Shown piece by piece: positions 1 to 9,790 of a stretch of 64,000 bases of DNA. The DNA lies in contig NC_033561.1 in the NCBI RefSeq assembly GCF_001680005.1, positions 124,001 to 188,000 of the forward strand. The letters are read 5' to 3'. The stretch comes from Plasmodium coatneyi (lineage: Eukaryota > Apicomplexa > Aconoidasida > Haemosporida > Plasmodiidae). Every line of letters begins with the position of its first letter. The stretch's first letter is position 1. The notes under the pieces are model-generated. The model was given only the letters and a program-made list of their open reading frames with translations, made no database searches and had not been told where the DNA came from. Made by a program: the position numbers and the translations under genes.

Positions 1-734
1 TGCATCTATAAAATGAATAGAACGAAAATATAATACACAGGAATTGTACAAATTAAATATATAAATGAATATGTGTACGCATATACGAGCATTTCCTATA
101 GTATAAATATTTTCCTCTTTATGATTAATAAATAATAGTAACACCTTCTTCCTTTTATTCCCTTCCTTTGAATTAGTATAAAGAATTTTATTTATACAGA
201 AGGTGTATCATATGATCTGAGCACCCTTCCTTTCTTTCCTTGCTTTCTTTTACATCTAAATTCTAAATAATTTTTCACATACAGAAAAGGTGCGCACTTT
301 ATTACATGAGCTCTACTTCCCCCTTGAGATTATATTATATTTTAAAAGTTAGTGCATGTTCCTCCTTTTTTTTTTCTTTTTTTTTATAAATAAATACTTT
401 TTTGAAAATGTCAGTACTTTTTTCTTTAATTTTTTCTAAATATATAAATACTTCTTTTTGAAAAGAGGTAAGCATTTTTTTCTTCTTTTACTTTTTCCTT
501 CTTTCGCACCCTATGTGGAGTATTTTTCCTTATGTAGTTATTTATTCATGCAAATGGGAGGAAATGAACAAAAAAAAAAATAACAAAAAATGAAGAAAAG
601 AAAAAGGGAGAAGAAGGAAGGACATGAAAAAAAAAAAAAGAAATGCAGGAAAAAAGAAAGAGAAGGAAATGGCATTCCGTTCCTTACACAGTGTATAAAC
701 TATGTTTGGTCATTTATGTCATTTAGGAGGAACA
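1..734. other. Intergenic flank of a SICAvar/KIR tail-to-tail block
   Basis: No gene is seen. Around 385-560 lies a block (ATAAATACTT.. TTGAAAATGTCAGTAC.. GGAGTATTT.. ) that recurs downstream of both SICAvar genes, at about 7735-7830 and 16955-17045, and again near 60010-60135. This suggests another SICAvar gene ends just left of the window. About 685-720 holds a motif shared by KIR 3' flanks (ACAGTGTATAAAC followed by TCATTTATG). Confidence 0.5.
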
Positions 735-1007
735 TTACGTTGCATGATAATGTATATTCTTTCGCCTATTTGGTGCCGTATTTGTTCTTCCTGTTCCCGT
801 TCTTCTGGGTGGTGATGTACCACCATTATATATGGTAGAATTGTCTTCCACAGAATCTGTTGTAGATGCTTCTGTGGAATATAATGTTAAGTTGTATGTT
901 GATGTGTCGTTGTCCGTTAGTGTTCCAAAGTTAGATCTCCCTGCTCTTCCCTTTCTTCTTTTAGGAGAGGGTGTTCCACCTAGTCCAGAAAATAAATTGG
1001 TATTCCA
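735..1007 (-). pseudogene. Orphan KIR last (cytoplasmic) exon
   Basis: Read on the minus strand, the stretch from about 1004 down to the TAA at 735-737 is one open frame of 89 codons with the composition of KIR cytoplasmic exons: a basic run (SPKRRKGRAGRS), a Ser/Thr/Asp stretch (STEASTTDSVEDNSTIYN), then Pro/Arg and an ending NIHYHAT. The same ending occurs in the KIR genes at 23324 and 60326. The usual YAG splice acceptor before the first Tyr codon is not clear here, and no KIR ectodomain exon lies upstream on this strand before the SICAvar gene. It is an exon without a gene. Confidence 0.7.
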
Positions 1008-1009
1008 AG

Positions 1010-1522
1010 AAACGAAAGAAAAGAAACATTCTGCTTGGGTGGGAGGTCGGCTGTTAGGGGTGGTTCGTGGAAGGGAGGTTGATAGGGTGGTGGAAGGAAG
1101 GTTTTGTTAGGTGTGGCAGGGTTGTAGGAAGATTGTTAGGGGTGGTAGATGGATGCAAGGGTTGTTAGGTGGGTGGTAGGCGGAAGGAAGGAAGATTGTT
1201 ACGGTGGTGGTAGGTGGAAGGAGGGGTTGTTAGGTGGTTGCTGGAAGGAAGTTTGTTAGTGTGTGAAGAAAGGATGTCTAAGGAAGGAAGAAAGGCGCGT
1301 CTAACGAAGGAAGGGGTTTATGGAAGCAGGGTCTAGGGTAGGAAGATTGATAGAGTGGTGTTGGTTGTTGGAAGGAAGGTTGTTAGGGGTGGTAGGTGGG
1401 TTGTTGCGTGGTAGGTGGGATTTAGATGGTAGGGTGGAAGGAAGGTTGTTGAGGGAAGCTTGCATGAGGATGCAGATGTGGGTGTTAGGGTGGAAGGGAG
1501 GAAGGTCACTTCCTTTAGGAAG

Positions 1523-1554
<32 letters not shown>

Positions 1555-1740
1555 AGGAAGGTTTGCAGCGGGGTGCAGATTTGGGTGTTGGGGGTGCAAG
1601 GAAGGGGTGTTAGGTTGGTGGTAGAATGAAGGGATGTAAGGATGTATAGGTAGGGTGTAAGGGTATTAGAGTGAAGGTTGTTTAGGGGTGTTAGAATGAT
1701 GTTGTGAGGGTGGAATTAAAGAAGATCACTTCCTTTAAGG
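1010..1740. repeat. Degenerate G-rich minisatellite
   Basis: Diverged tandem copies built on words such as GGTAGGTGGGTTGTTAGG and GAAGGAAGGTTGTTAGG fill the stretch, with a run of about 28 A at 1523-1550. The open frames across it are low complexity and read through repeats on both strands, so no gene is called. The position corresponds to the KIR intron between ectodomain and cytoplasmic exons. Confidence 0.75.
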
Positions 1741-2118
1741 AGGGGTACACCCGAAGGGTGTATAAAAAAAAAAGAAGAAAAAAAAAAAGAAGAAAGAAGG
1801 TTTAGATAAAAGAAAGAAGGCTTAAGGAATAAAAGAAGAAAAGGTGTAAAAAAAAAAGGTTTAAAGGGAAAAATAAGGTGTAAAGAAGAAAAGAAGAAGG
1901 AAGTTTTAATGTGTAAAGAAGGAAGATTTAATGTGTAAAGAAGGATGATTTAAGGTGTATAGAAGGAAGGTTTAAAGGAAGGAAAGTTTAAGGAAGGAAG
2001 AATGAATGTATGCGTACATTCTGTTGTACACACATATAGATAATTAGTGAAATACTATTTTCCATTTAGTAAGTAACGATTCCATTGTTGAATAAATAGT
2101 GGTAAAAAAAAAGAAAGA

Positions 2119-2454
2119 ATGGCTCCACCTAAGACGAGTGAATTTGAACAACAAGACCATACGAAGGTAGAGGAAGAAGCAGGGGATGATGTTGCACATA
2201 GTCCACGTGGTGCACATCGTGCACGCAGTGCAGAAGCTGAAACAAACAATGAAGTTAACAAAGTTCGTAGACGTAGGAAGAGAGACTTTATGTGGACTGT
2301 GGGTCCATATCACAAAGGAGTGAAAGTAACGCATCTTTCAAATGACGAGTATGATTACAATTACAATTACTTATATATGCATATATATATATACATATGT
2401 GTGTGTGTATATAGGAGTACACACACACAAATATATACATGCTTTAAAGAGTAG
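2119..2454 (+). CDS. Possible first exon or small gene with a SICAvar-like 5' flank (uncertain)
   Basis: An open frame begins ATGGCTCCACCTAAGACG and has balanced codon use for about 75 codons: acidic, then basic with RRRRKR near residue 54. It then dissolves into TA/CA microsatellite. The 75 bases before its ATG resemble the 75 before the SICAvar start at 11163: both have ATACTATT, then a run of near-matches ending TGAATAAATAGTGG just before the ATG. The encoded peptide is not like either SICAvar first exon. Possible donors lie after codon 16 (AAG|GTAGAG) or near 2325 (AAA|GTAACG), but I found no following exon. I do not recognise the product; it may be a stranded 5' end of a SICAvar-like gene. 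Confidence 0.3.
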   Translation: MAPPKTSEFEQQDHTKVEEEAGDDVAHSPRGAHRARSAEAETNNEVNKVRRRRKRDFMWTVGPYHKGVKVTHLSNDEYDYNYNYLYMHIYIYICVCVYRSTHTQIYTCFKE

Positions 2455-2519
2455 TTCGAAGTAAGAAAAAAGGAAAAAAGTGAGAGAGATTAAATATATT
2501 TTTTTTTTCTTTTTCGTCC

Positions 2520-4400
2520 TCTCAATAGGCAAGGTAAAGATGGTGTACTTTTGGTGTTCAATGGAAGGGGGACTTCCTCAACCACCACAACAACCCTCCA
2601 CCTGCCATCGCAACCATAGGGGTGGTGGTTGCTGGAAGCAAGGTAGTTAGGGATGGTAGGTGGAAAAGAAGGTTGTTAGGTGCTAGGGTGGAAGGAAGTA
2701 AAGGATTTTTTGCAGAGTGGTGCAACTGGGGGTGGTAGGTGGATTGTTACTGTTGAAGTCAGGAAGGTTCTTAAGGGAAGTGTGTAGAAGGATGCACCTA
2801 ACGAGGAGTGTTAGGGGTGAAAAGAAGGAAGGTTACTTCCTTTAAGGAGAAAAAAAGAAAAAGAAAAAAAAAAAAAAAAATGAAGGAAGGGAGAAAAGTG
2901 TGCAGAGGGGTGCAAATTTGGGTGTTAAGGGTTGAAGGAAGGGACGTTAATTTGTTGAGGTGGTAGAATAAAGGGGTGTAGGGATGCAGAGGTAGGGTGT
3001 AAAGGTATTAGAGTGAAATATTTCAGGGGTGTTTCAATGATGTTGTTAGGGTGGAAGGGATGAAGGTTTTTAGGTGGCAGGTGGACAGAAGAACAAAAAA
3101 AAAAGAAAAAAAAAAAAAAAAAGGTTAAGAAAAAGGAAAAAGAAGGTTTAGGGAATAAAAGGGGAAAGTTTTAAGAAAAGAAAAAAAGGTGTAAAAAAAG
3201 AAGATTTAAAAAGAAAAAGAGAAGGTTCAAGGAATAAAAGAAGATTTAAGTAAAAAAGGACCATTGAAAAAGAAAAAGAAGATTAAGGAAAAGGTGTAAA
3301 GAAGGAATAAGAAGGAATAAGAAGGAATAAGAAGGAATAAAAAGGAATAAGAAGGAAGAAGAAGGAATAAGAAAGAAAGAAGGAATAAAGAAGGAATAAG
3401 AAGGAATAAAAGGAAAGAAGGAATAAGGAAAGAAGGTATAAGGAAAGAAGGAAGGAAGGAATAAGAAGAAAAGAAGGAAAAGAAAGGAAGGAAGAAAGGA
3501 AATGAAGGAATGGTAGTGAAGGTATGAGAGTGAAGTAAGGTCAGGTAGTGAAGGTATGAGAGTGAAGTAAGGTCAGGTAGTGAAGGTTCAAGGTGTCAGA
3601 GTACGGTGTAAGGGTATAGGGGTAGGATTTAAGGGTATTAGGAGAAAAGGTTGTTAGAGGTGTAGGGGTAGAGTGTAAGGGGGGTATAAAGGGTGTTGAG
3701 ATAGGGGTGTGAGTGTAGGTTTTAGGGTGTGTGGGTAAGGTGTAAGGGTATTGGAATAGGCCTTTTTTCAGGTTATAAGAACAGCAATATGTCCTGTTGC
3801 TTAGTGTTTTAGGGGTTTGTACACCCGAAGGGTGTAATTAAAAGAAAAAAGAAAAAGGAGAAAAGCAAAGGAAGAAAATAAAAAAAAAAAAAAGAAGAAA
3901 GGGAAGTGTGGAGAGGGGTGCACAGAGGTGTGGTAGGTTGATGGAAGGAGTGTTAGAAGAAAAGTTGTTAAGGGTCGTAGGGTGGAAGGAAAAAATGATG
4001 TTGAGGAAAGTGTGCAGATGGGTGCACCTAGGTGGGGTGGAAGAAATAAAGGAGAAGTGAAGGAACGAATGAGAGTGAAGGAAGGAGAGTTAAGTAAGAT
4101 ACGGGAGTGAGGGTTCAAGGTGTGAGAGTAGGGTGTAATAAGGAATGAAAATGAAGGTTCAGGGTGTGAAAGTAGGGTGTAAGGTTATTAGAATAAAGAG
4201 ATTAGGGTTCTGAGGTATAGGTGTAAGGGTATTAGAATAAAAAGGTTAGGGGTATTAGAATGAAGGGTTAGGGGTATTAGAATGAAGGGTTAGGGGTATT
4301 AGAATGAAGGGTTAGGGGTATTAGAAAAAAAGGTTGTTAGGGGTGTGAGGGGTAGGGAGTCCCTAGGTTAAGGAATCGCAATATACGCTGGTATTTAATT
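2520..4400. repeat. G-rich and GA-rich repeat field
   Basis: No gene is seen. 2560-3080 is a degenerate G-rich minisatellite; 3080-3540 is GA-rich (units like AAGGAATAAG, 3300-3420). 3540-4350 holds telomere-like words (GGGTGTAAGGGTATTAG), with four tandem copies of about 22 bp built on GAAGGGTTAGGGGTATTAGA near 4250-4330. The phrase ACACCCGAAGGGTGTA(A/T) recurs at about 1747, 3820 and 4418 (GTAGGG there), and again at about 39012 in a KIR intron; it is a short palindrome. Confidence 0.6.
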
Positions 4401-4625
4401 GTTTAAGGTTTTTTACACCCGTAGGGTGTAATAAAAAAGAAAAAAAAAAAAAAAAGAAAAGGAAGAGAGGAAAGGAAGAAAAATGGAGGGGTAAATTTTT
4501 AGGGTGAAAGAAGAAAGGAGGAGCGCATAAATTAGAATGATGCACGTCCTTGTTATAGGAATATTCTATAATAATATTCATATTGAGAATATACGTGTAT
4601 TTTACGAACTTAATGTAAATTCAAG

Positions 4626-7524
4626 ATGCCGAAGCTATTAGTGGAATTACTAGTAAAGTGGGTTAATGTGAGGCGAATACAGAAGAACGAAGATTTCAAG
4701 GTATGAAGGAAAAAGGAAGGAAAGAAGGAAAGGAAAGAAGGAAAGGAAAGAAGGAAGGAAAAGAAAAGATTATGCGTGGAAATGAACGTATTTGTGTACT
4801 AGTGGTGTTGTAGGAAATTATTTATATCGGTAGGATATGCACACATTGGTGGGAATACATACACACACAGACACACACACTTTTCCTTTCTTTCCTTAAT
4901 ATTGTAGGAGAAAATATGGAAGGAGTTGGAAGAATTATTTAGAGACATGATGGAAAATATAGAAGACAGCACGGAAACAGAGAATTCGCTCTGTGGTATG
5001 AAGGACGACAGTGACCGTAAATATATATTAAAGGATAATAAAAGTAAGGAATTGTGCAAAATTCTATTAAGAATATTCTTTTGGATGGGTGGATTAAAGC
5101 TGGAATGGAGGGGGAAAAGTGGTGTACGCTGGCAATGGAAATTAAAGCAGTGGAAGAACAACGAAGGTAAAGAGGAAAAAGAATTACAGTCCTATTTAAG
5201 GTGCTTAGTAGGAAGAGTAACCATGATGAAAATGTTAATACCACATTGTAAGTTAGGTCACGTGGCATCACATGTTAAAGGAGCTGCAGATGCGTATATA
5301 AAGGAACTTGAAGGTGTTGAACATTATGATGTTTGTAAGGAAGTCGATATTAGCAGTGTTGGAATGGGTAAGAAATTCATATGGGGTGAAGCTCAAAAGT
5401 GGATAAATGATTATAGTACAAAGGGGAACCCAAGTAAAGGAGCAAAGGCAGTAAAGAAAGGGGAAAGTGCACTACACAACATAAATAAGGCAGGAACAAC
5501 TTGTCCAGAAGAACAGGCGAAAAAGCAAATTGATCGGGAAGCACTGAACATTTTAGGAATAACATTCCCCGACGACTACGATGAGGACTTGACTTTAGGG
5601 GAATACGATGTAACTTTGCCAAAGGAGGCTCTGGGGGATGTATTGAAAAAAGTGCAAGATGGGGAAATCACCGGGGATGATGATCTGGAACGAACGGTCG
5701 AAACCAAAATTGAGGAAGTGACTGCAGAAGGAAGGGGACGGAATGAGGAGGAGGAGAAGGAAGAAGAGAAGGGAGAAGCATCTAAAGAGGAACCACCGGC
5801 GCTGGAAGACACTGATAAAACAGACGACATAGGTAAAGGCACACATACACACCTTCTCGACAGGAACTGGACACCGTTACTTTTATTTTCATTAACTACT
5901 ACAGTACCCCTTCTTGATGGGGTCGGTCACTTTCACTTCCACCATAACTTCCACTGCCACTTCAACTTCCATTTCCATTGTTCAAATTACTAAATCTGGC
6001 ATATGCACCCCCTCCTATAATCCCACTGAAACCAACCTTCCTTTATTATTATTTTACTCAATTCTTAGATATACAGGCCCCTGGGGAACCAGGCCCACAA
6101 GGAACAGAAGACGAAAGTGAAGAAACAGTAACGCAGAACGAAGTTAAACCAACTCTTTCTGATGAGAGCGACCAGGGTGCCTCTTCCTCTTCTAGCAGCA
6201 GTAGTAGTAGTTCCTCATCAAGTGATGCTGCAGGTGCTGCTTCTCTGGGTGACATAGTCACCCCTCCTGCTCCTGCCAAACTTACTAGTAACAAGGACAA
6301 CCCCTTCCTTCCTTACCTTCCTTTGGCTCCTGCCATGCTTGGTATTTCTGTTATGAGCTACATGCTCTGGAAGGTAAAAAAAAAAAAAAAGGAAAAAATA
6401 TTTTTTTCGCAGAAAAAAAAAAAAAAGAAATTTAATCTTAGAAGAAAAGAAGAAAGAAAAAAAGAAGGAAAAATTAAAAAAAAATTCATTATTACAAGGA
6501 AAAAAGAAACAAAAAAAAAAAAAAAAGGAAAGTGTGAATAAGTGAGTGTGGCATTTCGCATTTTAGGGTGTGTGTGTAGGATTTCGCATTTAGTGTGTTT
6601 GTGTATAGGATTCCGCCTTTAAGGTGTGTTTGTGTGTAGGATTTCTCATTTTAGGGTGTGTGTGTAAGATTTCACATTTTAGGGTTCGAAGTAGTAATTA
6701 CTGTTTGGTGTGAGGAACATTTCGCACCCCTATTAAAGAAACATTTTCTCCCTTTTTTTTTTTTTTTTTTTTTTCTTTTGTTCAGTATTTTGCCTTTCTT
6801 GGTAAGGGCAGAAGGCGTTATAGAAGAGTTCCTAAAGCACTTGGTCCATCTTTACAAGAACAACTCCTTGCTCATGTGGACGAAGGTGGTCCACGTGAAT
6901 ATTACATTGTAAAGGAGCGAAAACCTCGTTCTACGCCTATAAAAAGGAGAAAAAAACGGGATGTTGGTCGTCGCCGTGCTGGTTATCGTCGTGGTGTAGG
7001 TCGCCGCATGATTATTGATATTCATTTAGAAGTCTTAGACGAATGTCAAAAAGGGGAACTACATTTGACAAAGGAAGACTTTTTTGAAATAATCGTTCAA
7101 GAATTTATGGGAAGCAAATTTATAAAAGACAAAAATGTTCCTGAGGAACAAGTTTCTATGGAAGATGTTCCTAAGGAACAGGTTCGAAGTTCAGATTCCG
7201 GGTTTAGGGAAAAAGACTTTGTTGCTAAGGAAGATGTTTCTAAGGAACAGGTTCCAAGATCAGATTCCGGGTTTAGGGAATGAAGACTTTGTTCCTATGG
7301 AAGATATTTCTATGGTTGATGTTCCTAAGGAACAGGTTGCATGTTCGGATTCCGCGTTTAGGGAAGGAAGGCTTTATTCCTAAGGAAGACTTTATTCCTA
7401 TGGAACAGGTTCAGAGCTCAGATTCCAGGTTTAGGGAGGAAGGCTTTGTTCCTAAGGAAGGTGTTTCTATAGTTAATGTTCCTAGGGAATAGGTTCCAAG
7501 TTCAGATTCCGGTTTTAGGGTGTA
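4626..7524 (+). CDS. SICAvar: SICAvar variant antigen, short four-exon form with frameshifted tail
   Basis: Exons fit at 4626-4700, 4908-5832, 6069-6373 and 6786-7283, with matching phases (0, 1, 0), giving about 600 residues. Exon 1 codes 25 residues (MPKLLVELLVKWV..). Exon 2 carries the Cys-containing ectodomain of SICA_beta type (LCKILLRIFFWMGGLK, YLRCLVGRVTMM) and a Glu-rich end. Exon 3 has a poly-Ser run and the membrane segment (LAPAMLGISVMSYMLWK). Exon 4 is the conserved SICA_C cytoplasmic tail (MIIDIHLEVLDECQKGELH) with VPKEQV..SSDSGFRE repeats. SICAvar proteins sit on the infected red-cell surface and vary between clones. The tail stops at 7281-7283, but repeat copies continue in two other frames to the family's usual end at 7522-7524, so the last exon has lost its final part through indels. 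Four exons is short for the family (type II-like). Confidence 0.85.
6541..6710 (+). repeat. Last-intron tandem repeat of SICAvar
   Basis: About five imperfect copies of a unit near 30 bp (GTGTGTGTAGGATTTCGCAT plus TTTAGGGT) lie in the final intron, after a poly-A stretch at the donor and before a poly-T run at the acceptor. The same arrangement is found in the last intron of the SICAvar gene at 11163. Confidence 0.8.
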
Positions 7525-8092
7525 GTAAATATTTATATTTTTTTTTTTTTTTTTTTTTTTCGTTTTGTATTGTATGAAAATGTTTACATGTTCATGTGTA
7601 ATTAATGTAAGTTCAAAAAAAAAAAATGCCCTCAGTTCACGGATGTGTTGGGAAATTTTTTTTATTGCAGATTAAAAAAAATGCTTATTCATTTTGTTAC
7701 AAAAATTTTGACTTCATAAATTTTTTTTTTTGTTTTTTAAAATAAATACTTCTTCAAAAATGTCAGCACTTTTTTCCGCATCAGCGTTGGGAGTATTTCT
7801 TCCCGTTATGTGCTTATTCAAACAAACACATGGATGAAGGAAGGAATATGAAGGAAAGAAGGAAAAGGAAGGAATAAGAAGGCATAAGAAGCAATAAGAA
7901 AGAAAGAAGGAATAGGAAGGAAAGAAGGAATAAGGGGAGAAATAAAAAAGGATAGAAAGGAAGAATGGTAATTTTTGCTTCTTTCCATATACACACTGCA
8001 TAAGCTTTATGATGGTCATTTATGACTCCTCTGATGGGGGATGGGAAGGGAAAGAAACGTTCCCCTCCCATTCCCTTTTTCATTCAGGTGTT
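7525..8092. other. SICAvar 3' flank meeting a KIR 3' flank
   Basis: No gene. 7525-7830 is the SICAvar downstream module: poly-T, then GTTTACATGTTCATGTGTAA, then ATGCTTATTCATTTTGTTAC, then AAATAAATACTTCTTC. 7840-7960 is GA-rich. 7980-8060 is the KIR 3' flank motif (minus sense), ending at the stop of the orphan exon at 8093. The order is the same as in 16712-17288. Confidence 0.6.
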
Positions 8093-8413
8093 CTACATCC
8101 GACTGTAACCCACATTTTTCCGGTGACCCGGCGTATTATGATTATTTGTTCCTGCTCCTGCCCTTCTATTCCTTGTTGCCTGCCCTGTAGACCGTCCTCT
8201 GGTAGACCGTCTTGTGTACGCAGTAGGAGAACATAGTGTGGTGGAATGTTCTTCTGTTGTGGAGTCACCTATTGTTGATTCAGTTGCTGAATCATATGTT
8301 GAGCTGTTCTCTGTTATAGTATCAAGGTCCTGCCCAATTGTTCTTTTTTTTCTTGTGTTTTTTCTTCCATTTCCAAAAGAGTGGTTACCAAACCAAGAAG
8401 ACCATGGTTTATA
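8093..8413 (-). CDS. Orphan, intact KIR cytoplasmic exon
   Basis: On the minus strand a good acceptor (CCTTCAG at 8414-8420) precedes TAT AAA CCA TGG, and an uninterrupted frame of 106 codons runs to TAG at 8093-8095. It opens with YKPWSSWFGNHSFGNG, then a Lys/Arg cluster, a Ser/Thr/Asp tract and an Arg/Gly-rich end. The last exon of the KIR gene at 17289 opens almost identically (YKPWSSWFGNHTSGNG). Upstream on this strand there is only the minisatellite field and then the oppositely oriented SICAvar gene; no KIR ectodomain or first exon is present. It cannot make a KIR protein alone. It is either a relic of a gene conversion or deletion, or an exon donor. Confidence 0.8.
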   Translation of the reverse strand, partial: YKPWSSWFGNHSFGNGRKNTRKKRTIGQDLDTITENSSTYDSATESTIGDSTTEEHSTTLCSPTAYTRRSTRGRSTGQATRNRRAGAGTNNHNTPGHRKNVGYSRM

Positions 8414-8429
8414 CTGAAGGGAAGGAAGG

Positions 8430-9790
8430 TTCTGTTAGGGGTGGTAGGTGGAAGGAAGATTATTACGATTGGTAGAATGGTTCGGTTAGTGGTGGATGGA
8501 AGGTTGTTAGTGTGGTGGAAGGAAGGTGTTGTTAGGGGTGGTTGGTGGTAGGTGGGTTGTTAGGTGGTGGTAGGTGGGTTGTTAGGTGGTGGTAGGTGGG
8601 TTGTTAGGTGGTGGTAGGTGGGTTGTTAGGTGGTGGTAGGTGGGTTGTTAGGTGGTGGTAGGTGGGTTGTTAGGTGGTGGATGGAAGGTTGTTAGGTGGT
8701 GGATGGAAGGTTGTTAGGTGGTGGTAGGTGGGTTGTTTGGTGGTGGTAGGTGGGTTGTTTGGTGGTGGTAGGTGGGTTGTTAGGGGTGGTAGGGTGGTTA
8801 GGTGGGTGGAAAGAAGGTTGTTAGGTGGGTGGAAAGAAGGTTGTTAGGTGGGTGGAAAGAAGGTTGTTAGGTGGGTGGAAAGAAGGTTGTTAGGTGGGTG
8901 GAAAGAAGGTTGTTAGGTGGGTGGAAAGAAGGTTGTTAGGTGGGTGGAAAGAAGGTTGTTAGGTGGGTGGAAAGAAGGTTGTTAGGTGGGTGGAAAGAAG
9001 GTTGTTAGGTGGGTGGAAAGAAGGTTGTTAGGTGGGTGGAAAGAAGGTTGTTAGGTTGTTAGGGTGTTGGAAGTCAGATTGTTAGGGGTGGTAGGTGGGT
9101 TGTTAGGTGGTAGGTGGGTTGTTAGGTGGTAGGTGGGTTGTTAGGTGGTAGGTGGGTTGTTAGGTGGTAGGTGGGTTGTTAGGTGGTTGGTGGGTTGTTA
9201 GGTGGTAGGTGGGTTGTTAGGTGGTAGGTGGGTTGTTAGGTGGTAGGTGGGTTGTTAGGTGGTTGGTGGGTTGTTAGGTGGTTGGTGGGTTGTTAGGTGG
9301 TTGGTGGGTTGTTAGGTGGTTGGTGGGTTGTTAGGTGGTAGGGTGGTAGGTGGGTTCTTAGGGGTAGTAGATGGGTTCTTAGGGGTAGTAGGTGGGTTCT
9401 TAGGGGTAGTATGTGGGTTGTTACGGTGGTGCCAGGAATGTTGTTAGGGGTGTTTGGGTGGAATGAACGTTGTTAGGGGTAGTAGTTGGAAAAAATCTTC
9501 TTAGGGTTGTAGAATGATGTTGTTAGGGGTGGTAGAGTGATGTTGTTAGGGGTGGTAGAGTGATGTTGTTAGGGGTGGTAGAGTGATGTTGTTAGGGGTG
9601 GTAGAGTGATGTTGTTAGGGGTGGTAGAATGATGTTGTTAGGGGTGGTAGAATGATGTTGTTAGGGGTGGTAGAATGATGTTGTTAGGGGTGTTAGTATG
9701 ATGTTGTTAGGGGTGGTAGAATGATGATGTTAGGGGTGGTAGAATGATGTTGTTAGGGGTGTTAAAATGAAGGTTTAGGGTGTTAGGGTG
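8430..9790 (+). repeat. Large G-rich minisatellite field
   Basis: Several arrays follow one another: 8547-8800, units near 20 bp (GGTGGTAGGTGGGTTGTTAG); 8800-9055, about 11 near-perfect copies of a 23-bp unit (GTGGGTGGAAAGAAGGTTGT plus TAG); 9085-9345, units of 19 bp (GTGGTAGGTGGGTTGTTAG); 9490-9765, about 12 copies of a 23-bp unit (GGGGTGGTAGAATGATGTTG plus TTA). The G-rich strand is the plus strand throughout. The field stands where the intron of the orphan KIR exon would be. Confidence 0.9.

Noticed and set aside
590..838. Lys-rich open frame starting MKKRKREKK
   Set aside because: It is a GA tract read in one frame, and it ends inside the KIR 3' flank and exon on the other strand.
832..1110. 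Plus-strand open frame over 832-1110
   Set aside because: It is the antisense of the KIR last exon, whose composition explains it.
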